Source: Cryptomeria japonica
Lineage: Eukaryota > Streptophyta > Pinopsida > Cupressales > Cupressaceae
Direction of reading: 5' to 3'
Assembly (NCBI RefSeq): GCF_030272615.1
Contig: NC_081406.1
Coordinates: 464,436,072 to 464,500,071 of the forward strand
Length of the DNA: 64,000 bases
The position numbers were made by a program, and so were the translations under genes. Shown here piece after piece: positions 57,529 to 64,000 of the stretch. How positions within the stretch are numbered: the first letter of the stretch is position 1; each line of letters begins with the position of its first letter. The notes under the pieces were generated by a model. The model saw only the letters and a list, made by a program, of their open reading frames with translations. It was not told the DNA's origin and did not search any database.

Positions 57529-58580
57529 AAGATTGTTAGGTTCTGGAGACAACTGAGAGCGGGGGGTGAATCAGTTGTCTAATAAATTCAAACCAAGAAC
57601 CAATTAACCAACTTAATGCTTAATACCGGTAAACTAGTTAAGTATGCCAGTAGACAGTGTTAACAGTAAATTGCTATACCAGTAAGTATTAATGCATGAA
57701 ACATAAACATAAAGTCATCCACAACATATAACACCAATATATGTACGTGGAAACCCTGTAAGGGGAAAAACCACAGTGGGAAACCTTACCCACAATCAGA
57801 TGATACTACTGCTAATAGTAAGTGTACATAAATGGGGTTTGCACATGCAGAAAGGCAAACAGCCTAGAGCTCACTGCTCAATCACAAAATGGGAGTCACA
57901 CTGACTATAGTTGGATGGTTAAATCCAATAAGAATGTACTGCACAAAATAGCATCTTCATATGTTGGATTCAGTACCGGTGTAATGCTGATATGCTTATA
58001 CAAAAACCTAGCTTCACCTTCAAATAATGTCTTCGTGTATTCCTCTGCTTAATCTTGCATATACCTTCACTCAATTCTTTTTCGCATTTCACATTTGATC
58101 TTACAAATAAGATCTTACATTTATACCATAACCTAAGACCAATTTTAGTAGGTCGGTAAATAAAATCATTTTACATACAATATAATATCCAATGAAATAA
58201 TCGATTAGACATATTAGTTTAATGAATTTACATTAATAATAAATCAACTCCACAGCGTGCCATGCTGATTTGGAAAAGATAAACCTGCTGGTGTAACCCT
58301 AGATAACCTGGACCTATTTGCTAGTAAAAGCAAATATGCAAATATGAATATACCAATGATCAATTCTTCAAATCAAAATGTTCACATGATGTCTTCAACA
58401 TTACCAAGTGTCTTCCATATCATTCTAGGTACCGGTGAACATTATATCCTGCCGGTGAACCATATACCAGTAACTGTTGCAATAGTTGCTTGCCGGTGAA
58501 TGTTGCTGGATCTCCAAAGTGCTTGTTTTTAGTAGGTGTTGACATCAATGACAAAACCATACCAAAATACCAACAAAGAT
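57529..58580 (-). mobile_element. Solo copia-type LTR with perfect 5-bp duplication
   Basis: LTR 57534-58575 (1,042 bp), plus-strand ends TGTTAGG and CCAACA, flanked by AAGAT at 57529-57533 and 58576-58580. Copy 1 of the copia family has the uninterrupted site (gaaagataatcatt, 45523-45536). It is homologous to 19416-20472 in inverse orientation; by internal landmarks the LTR reads on minus. It contains many ACCGGT words and a GGGGGG tract. Confidence 0.95.
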
Positions 58581-61500
58581 AATCATTACAGAGGACATCG
58601 AGATTTCAGGAGAAGAGATAGAAAGTCATGCCTAATAGTTGATGAGGAATCGAATGATGATAAATCAGATGAAACTGATATAGAGGAAGTAGTTTATGTG
58701 GCTATCAATGATGGATCAAATGAAGAAAGGTATAAATAAAAATCCCTAATATCTCACATTAATACTAATGATTCTTGGATCATAGATAGTGGATGTTCAC
58801 ATCACATGACAGGTGATAAACACAAGTTTGTTATGTTAGAAGATTATGATGGAGGCTATGCAAGATTTGGTAATGATGCACCATGTTTGGTAAAAGGTAA
58901 AGGATCTATAACACTTCTTGACAATGCAAAATGCAATGATGTTTATTGGGTTGAAGGTATGAAATACAATTTGTTGAGTCTAGCATAGCTAAACAACATA
59001 GGTTACCGAATAGAATTTCATAAAGGAATTGTCAAAGTTCATGACAAGCATGGAAAGTTAGCTACTACTAGGACACAAACAAAAAGTAACACATTTCACC
59101 TTGACTCAACTCGGAACAAGTGTTTGTATACAAAGATAGATGATACCTGGTTATGGCATAAAAGGTTTTGTCATGTAAATTTTGATAATCTGATCAAAAT
59201 AAGCAAGAAGCACCGAGTAAGAGGTCTACCGAGTTTGGAAAAACCTGAGAATGCTATGTGCCGAGGATGCCAGATGGGTAAAATGACAAGATCAAGCATT
59301 ACAAGTAAGTCCTACACTTCTAAGGGAATTTTAGATCTTGTGCACACTGATCTTTGTGGTCCTATGAAAGTTTAAAGTTACTATGGTGATAAATATTTTA
59401 TATTATTTGTGGATGATTACTCAAGGATGATGTCAGTTATGTTTTTAAAAGAAAAATCAGAAGCTTTTCAAATGTTTAAATGGTACAAGGCAAGAGTTGA
59501 AAATGAAATAGGAAGACAACTGAAATGTCTTAGATCAGACAGAGGAGGAGAGTTCACATCTGATGAGTTCAACTTATTTTGCAATGATCATGGTATAAAA
59601 AGACAAATCTCTGCACCGAGAACTCCACAACAAAATGGAATTGCTGAGAGAAGAAATAGATCTATTGTAGATTGTGCCAGAACCCTGATGATTGAAAAGA
59701 AAGTGTCACAAACATTTTGGAGAGAAGCAATAAGCATAGCAGTTTACACCCTGAACTGAGTACAACTGAAGAAAGGAACTTTGAAGACACCATCTGAAAT
59801 CTAGTATGACAAGAAACCTAATGTAAGTTATTTTAAAATCTATGGAAGTAGATGCTATGTTCACAAAGATGATAGAAATGGAAAGTTTGATCAGAAAAGT
59901 GAAGAAGGAACATTTCTAGGTTATTCTTCTAGAAGCAAAGCATTTAAATGTTTGATCAAATCAGATAACAAAATAGTAGAAATTGAAAATGTGAAAATTG
60001 ATGAATTTTCAGAAAGAAATGATGAAGGAAATTCCAAGGAACCAGAAGATTATGATGAATTTTTCTATATTCAACCAACAAGTCTTAGCGAGAAAATTGG
60101 TGAAGGAAATGAAGAGAATATTCAGTTACCGAGTGATGAAGAATATCATACAGAGCCTACCGAGCCTATATTAGCCAAGTATGTCAGAAGACATCATACA
60201 TCAAGTCAGATTATAAGAGATAAGAATGATCCAGTGACGACAAGGAACAAATTGAGACAGAACACATGTTTGATATCTGAATTTGAACCAAAGATAGTGA
60301 AAGAGGCATTTAATAGTGAAGATTGGATATATGCTATGACAAAAGAGATTGATCAAATCAAGAAGAAGGACACATGGACACTGATCCCAAGATCGAAGGA
60401 CAAAAATGTAATCAGTACAAAGTGGATTTTCAGAAACAAGCTGAATGAAGGTGAGGTCATTCAAAATAAAGCAAGACTAGTTTGCAAAGGTTATGCCCAA
60501 AAAGAAGGAATTGCTTATGGTGAGACTTTTGCACCTGTGGCAAGACTTGAAGGAGTAAGAACATTGTTGGCATATGTTGCTTACAAGAATTTCAAGGTCT
60601 ATCAAATGGATGTCAAATCTGCATTTTTGAATGGTATATTAGAGGAAGAATTTTTCATTGAACAACCTGAAGGATTTGTTGAAGACAAGAATAATGATCA
60701 AGTATGTAAGTTGAACAATGCTTTATATGATTTGAAACAAGCACCTAGAGCATGGTATGAAAGATTGCACTCTTATTTAATCAAGATTGGTTTTATAAGG
60801 ACAAGTGAAAACATCAATATGTACATGATGAATGATGAAAACGAAATACTGATCTCAGCCATATTTGTTGATGATATTATCTTTTGTGGAAATGACTCTC
60901 TATGCAAGAAATTTGGAAATGAAATGAGCAAAGAATTTGAGATGTCATTAATTGGTGAGATAAAGTATTTTATAGGTTTACAGATACTGCAAATGAAAAA
61001 TGAGATTTTCATTACTCAATCCAAATACATAAAGGAAATCTTGAAGAAATTTGGAATGGAGGATTCAAAACCAGTAACTACTCTTATGACTACCAACTGA
61101 AAATTATCAAAGAATTTGATGAATCTGCATCTGTTGATGAGACAATTTACCAATCCATGATTGGAAAGCTACAATATGTTGTTCACAGCAGGCCAGATAT
61201 AGCACATGCAAAAGGTATAGTTGCAACATTCTCTGCAGATCCCAAGGAAACACATATGACATCAATCAAGAGAATTTTCAAATACTTGAAAGGCACTGAA
61301 GATTATGGCTTAGCATATCAGAAAGGAAATGTTTTTGATTTAAAAGTCTATACTGATGCTAATTGGGTAGGCAACATTGATGATAGGAAAAGAACAAGTG
61401 GAGGAGCTTTCTTTTTAGGAGAAAGACTAGTGAGTTGGCTTAGCAAGAAACAAGGATGTGTTTCACAGTCAACAGCAGCAGCTGAATACGTTGCTACAGC

Positions 61501-61819
61501 ATTGAATTGTACCAATATAGCATGGATCAAACAACTATTGGAAAGTATAAATGAGCAAGTTACAAAGCTAGTAACTATATTCTGTGACAATACTAGTGCC
61601 ATTAACATTTCAAAGAATCCTATTATGCACTCTAAGACAAAGCACATCTCTATCAAATATCATTATCTTAGAGAAGAAGCTCAAGAGAAGAAAGTGGTGT
61701 TGCAGTATGTTAGCACAAAGGAACAAATAGCAGATATCTTCACCAAGCCACTGCCAAGGGACACTTTTGAGTATCTCAAAAGTAAGTTAGGGGTCCTACC
61801 CCTATCTTCCATTCACTGA
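58581..61819 (+). pseudogene. Copia copy 2 pol (protease, integrase, RT, RNase H)
   Basis: After a stop at 58736-58738 (Glu codon in copy 1) come protease WIIDSGCSHHM, then a stop at 58986. Integrase: HKRFCHVNFDNL and CRGCQMGK (59124-59375), stop, VDDYSR, RSDRGGEF and RTPQQNGIAERRN (59409-59759). RT ORF 59952-61100 has [11 protein letters not shown] and FVDDIIF, but [10 protein letters not shown] has Asp for the usual Gly. After a frameshift at about 61105, ORF 61157-61819 encodes RNase H with TDANWVGN (second Asp changed to Asn), AEYVATALN, CDNTSAI and KTKHIS, ending with LSSIH and a stop. It is better preserved than copy 1 but still inactive. Confidence 0.9.
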
Positions 61820-62189
61820 CCAAGTTTGGTGAAAGCATCAATTCGATGACTCTATAGAATATCTTTTAGGAGTTGATGCTGATTTACACACTTTAGGATG
61901 TTTTCTAAAGGTGTGCAGGAAACAGTAATAGGGAATAGGAATTGAAGACAAAATACTCTGACCGAGACTAAGTTGACACACAATAGAAAGAAATCACTTC
62001 ATACAGGAAGAAATTATGTTTTAGTTCTTTACTTTTTGGCATTGTTGTCAAAGGGGAAGAAAACTTAAGAAAAGGGGAGAAGACTAATGTATGGGGGAGA
62101 AGACTGATGACAGGGGGAGAGCATTTCAGCATTTCCGAACAGCAATCCAAATCAATTAGGTCAAATCAATTGGTTTTGCCATCAATGCC

Positions 62190-62201
62190 AAAGGGGGATA
62201 T
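62190..62201 (+). promoter_or_regulatory. Polypurine tract of copia copy 2
   Basis: AAAGGGGGATAT directly before the 3' LTR; the T near the end is a change from copy 1. Confidence 0.8.
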
Positions 62202-63713
62202 TGTTGGCATTTCAATAAGGATATTGAGAAGGTTGTCGATGATTATGGACATAACTAATTAAGTATGTTTACTATCTTAATATTATTATTTTGTCATTGA
62301 TGTCAAGAAATTGATTTTCTAATTCAGTATGATGTTGCCATATCTTAAGAAGTATGACTTGATGAGTATAAAGATGTCACTAAAAGACACAGAAAAAATG
62401 TGATGAATAAGGGGAGGAATAAGTTATTCAATGGGCAACTATTACCGAGTTAGACAATGATGAGATCATGATGTTTTGATTGTTTTGATATCCTACATAT
62501 GTTGTTGATTGTAACGTTGATACTATACTATGTTACCGAGCAAGGAACCTAGTCGGTAAACCCTAAAGAACCTAGTCGGTAAACCTTAAGGAACCTAGTC
62601 GGTAAATGCTAAGGTTATCGCTATCGTTTAATGAAGGCAAAATGTCTACTGAGTGAAGTTTAGTATTTACCGAGTTGCAACCGAGTAATAACAGAATGCA
62701 TTGAATGAATAAAAGCATTATTTAATGAAGGAAGCTGATGAGCTGGTTATGATTAAATGATTGGTATGTCATCAATGAAGTTTGTTAAAGAATCTATGGC
62801 AAAGGAAAATCGGCAGGAAGATCTACAACTCAGATTGAACCACAATACCCTAGCACAAGTTCCAAGAAATCTATGCAAGTTCCAAGGCGGGGTAAAACAT
62901 TTTCAGATCGAAGGATACATTGAACCTAGTCAAGTTTGAAGATCTAATGGCTATGATTGATCATGGGAAATGTGATCAAGGATATTAAGCGGTTGGCAAA
63001 TTCCTTATAAATAATGAACCATTGATAAACAATGTATGCGGGCAAGTGTATGCACAGGGATGCTACATAGTGATCACCGAGCACAGAAGCTTGAAGACCT
63101 GTTTTGAATAGCACAGTATAGAGCCCAAGAGATGGACAAGATAAGTCCTGTTGTATTGAGCAAATAAGAATCTTCTTTAGCATTTTAGATGTGAAGTTGC
63201 AGATAGATTTTTATTACTGTTATTTTGTAAAGTGATAGAAAATATCTTAACCGAGTGGACTTAACAGTCTTATTTGTAAAACCCTCTAGCAAGGTGACAT
63301 TCTGATTGAGTGTTTGGAATCCTTTAACAAGGTCACTTCTAACAAGGTGAACATCCTAATAGATTTGAGGGAATTCCCTTAACTGGGTCACATTTAGCAA
63401 TGTTTGTAATCTTTAATAGGATTTGCTTTTAACCAAGCATACTCTAGAAGAGTTTATTTCCTACTGGGTCTGAAATCCCATAGTGGTTTTTCCCTATTTG
63501 GGTTTCCACGTTAAATCTGGTGTTATGATTTTTATGATGTTTATATGCTTTTGAGTTTGTATGTTTAGCAGTTTTGTTTATATTACTGAAGTATATGTTA
63601 TCGAGGTTGAATCTATTGTTTTTATGGAAGATTAAGTTTGTATGATTCACCCCCCGCCCCTCTCATCTTATTAGCTTGGCATCTATACTTAACATTAAGT
63701 ATCAGAACTATCA
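62202..63713 (+). repeat. Copia copy 2 3' LTR
   Basis: 1,512 bp, TGTTGGCATT to AACTATCA. It has three 23-bp telo-box-like units (two of them decayed) at about 62545-62613, compared with four in the 5' LTR, and TATAAATA at 63006-63013. Confidence 0.92.
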
Positions 63714-64000
63714 TTTAGTTCATTCCCCACTTCACTGGTGAGTTCTTCCTCCACCCATCCAAACTGAGACTGTTTCTCTTGATCCGGGTCATTGGACTCC
63801 AAGGATTTTAGAGGCTTATCCACTTTTTCCAAACCTTAGGTTGGAAGTAGGGTTTACCCTCGATACTTGGACATTTTTTAGCCTAATGTCCAACTTTTTT
63901 ACAATGAAAACAAGCAAAGCAGATAGTTTGAAAAACAATATTCTGCTTCCACTTCCCCAGTATAGATTATATCTCAATTTCTTCTGGCATATTCGTGTTA
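63714..64000 (-). pseudogene. LINE ORF1 with zinc knuckle, 5' part beyond the window
   Basis: Minus-strand reading gives an aromatic-rich lead-in and a zinc knuckle of the form C-F-H-C-K-K-V-G-H-x-A-K-K-C (about 63917-63868), where x is a stop codon. This is the CCHC motif of plant LINE ORF1 proteins. The region continues to the copia LTR at 63713 and is taken up again at 54985. It is assigned to the same LINE because the domain order fits and strand agrees; the 5' end is not visible. Confidence 0.65.

Larger units (their letters stand above)
54986..63713 (+). mobile_element. Ty1/copia retrotransposon, copy 2, with nested solo LTR
   Basis: Same family as copy 1. LTRs at 54986-56523 and 62202-63713, primer site at 56526-56537 and polypurine tract at 62190-62201. 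It lies inside LINE ORF1. Flanks GAGAT (54981-54985) and TTTAG (63714-63718) do not match. The left flank reads gacaaagggagat, itself like this family's polypurine tract. A solo LTR at 57534-58575 interrupts the gag-protease junction. Confidence 0.92.
18035..64000 (-). mobile_element. L1-type LINE, minus strand, split by four insertions
   Basis: Pieces in 5' to 3' order (minus): ORF1 zinc knuckle (64000-63714), ORF1 end, endonuclease, reverse transcriptase and zinc-binding region (54985-50772), RNase H and start of a third ORF (43035-42206), rest of the third ORF (20819-20478 and 19410-18262), then a 3' UTR (18261 to about 18035). The 3' UTR ends in pyrimidine-rich sequence, a gggtacctttcaaataccc hairpin and acttttacttaatcaaaac, which resembles plant LINE ends. 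Removing the copia elements, the Athila element and the solo LTR leaves about 7 kb, a normal LINE size. The 5' end lies outside the window. Many stops and frameshifts show it is dead. Confidence 0.75.

Overview
This window is nuclear DNA from a large, retrotransposon-rich seed-plant genome. A gymnosperm is plausible but not shown. Evidence is the set of plant-type elements (Athila-like and Tat-like Ty3/gypsy, Ty1/copia with an initiator-Met primer site, a plant L1-type LINE, a CACTA DNA transposon) and captured fragments of plant genes. I see no intact ordinary host gene. The sequence is a stack of nested transposable elements, much of which can be unpicked from target-site duplications, terminal repeats and reading frames that resume across the insertions.

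Left part (1-18035). A long open reading frame (2-3121, open at the window edge) encodes a retroelement accessory protein with a coiled coil. It is followed by decayed Tat-like gypsy fragments: gag, protease and integrase tail on + (about 4043-6900), an LTR on - (8711-9502), a duplicated gag N-terminus on + (10690-11828) cut by a 500-N gap, a plant-mobile-domain (PMD) pseudogene on + (about 12690-14280), and on - a gag-protease-PMD-tail chimera (18035 down to 14330).

Right part (18035-64000). One LINE on the minus strand, about 7 kb once insertions are discounted, is spread over 46 kb. Its ORF1 zinc knuckle lies at the right edge; endonuclease, reverse transcriptase and a zinc-binding domain at 50772-54345; RNase H at 42600-43035; then an unusual third ORF and a 3' UTR ending near 18035. 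Four elements interrupt it: a copia element (43036-50771, +), a second copia of the same family (54986-63713, +), an Athila-like element (20825-42200, -) and a solo copia-type LTR (19416-20472, +). A sister copy of that solo LTR sits inside the second copia element (57534-58575, -) with a perfect 5-bp duplication. The Athila element is itself interrupted inside its reverse transcriptase by a 10.3-kb CACTA transposon (27344-37638).

The most interesting object is inside the CACTA element. It carries a 2.25-kb near-perfect palindrome (35062-37312) whose arms are copies of a fragment of DRM, the de novo DNA methyltransferase that plants use to silence transposons. A transcript across it would fold into a hairpin with sequence identity to DRM. 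That recalls the rice CACTA-borne miR820, which targets OsDRM2, and may be an earlier form of the same strategy. The same CACTA also carries a spliceable fragment of a UDP-glycosyltransferase gene. A second theme is one accessory protein family, with a conserved N-terminal core and a C-terminal coiled coil, that appears after pol in the Athila element, as a third ORF in the LINE, and in the 5' ORF of the window.
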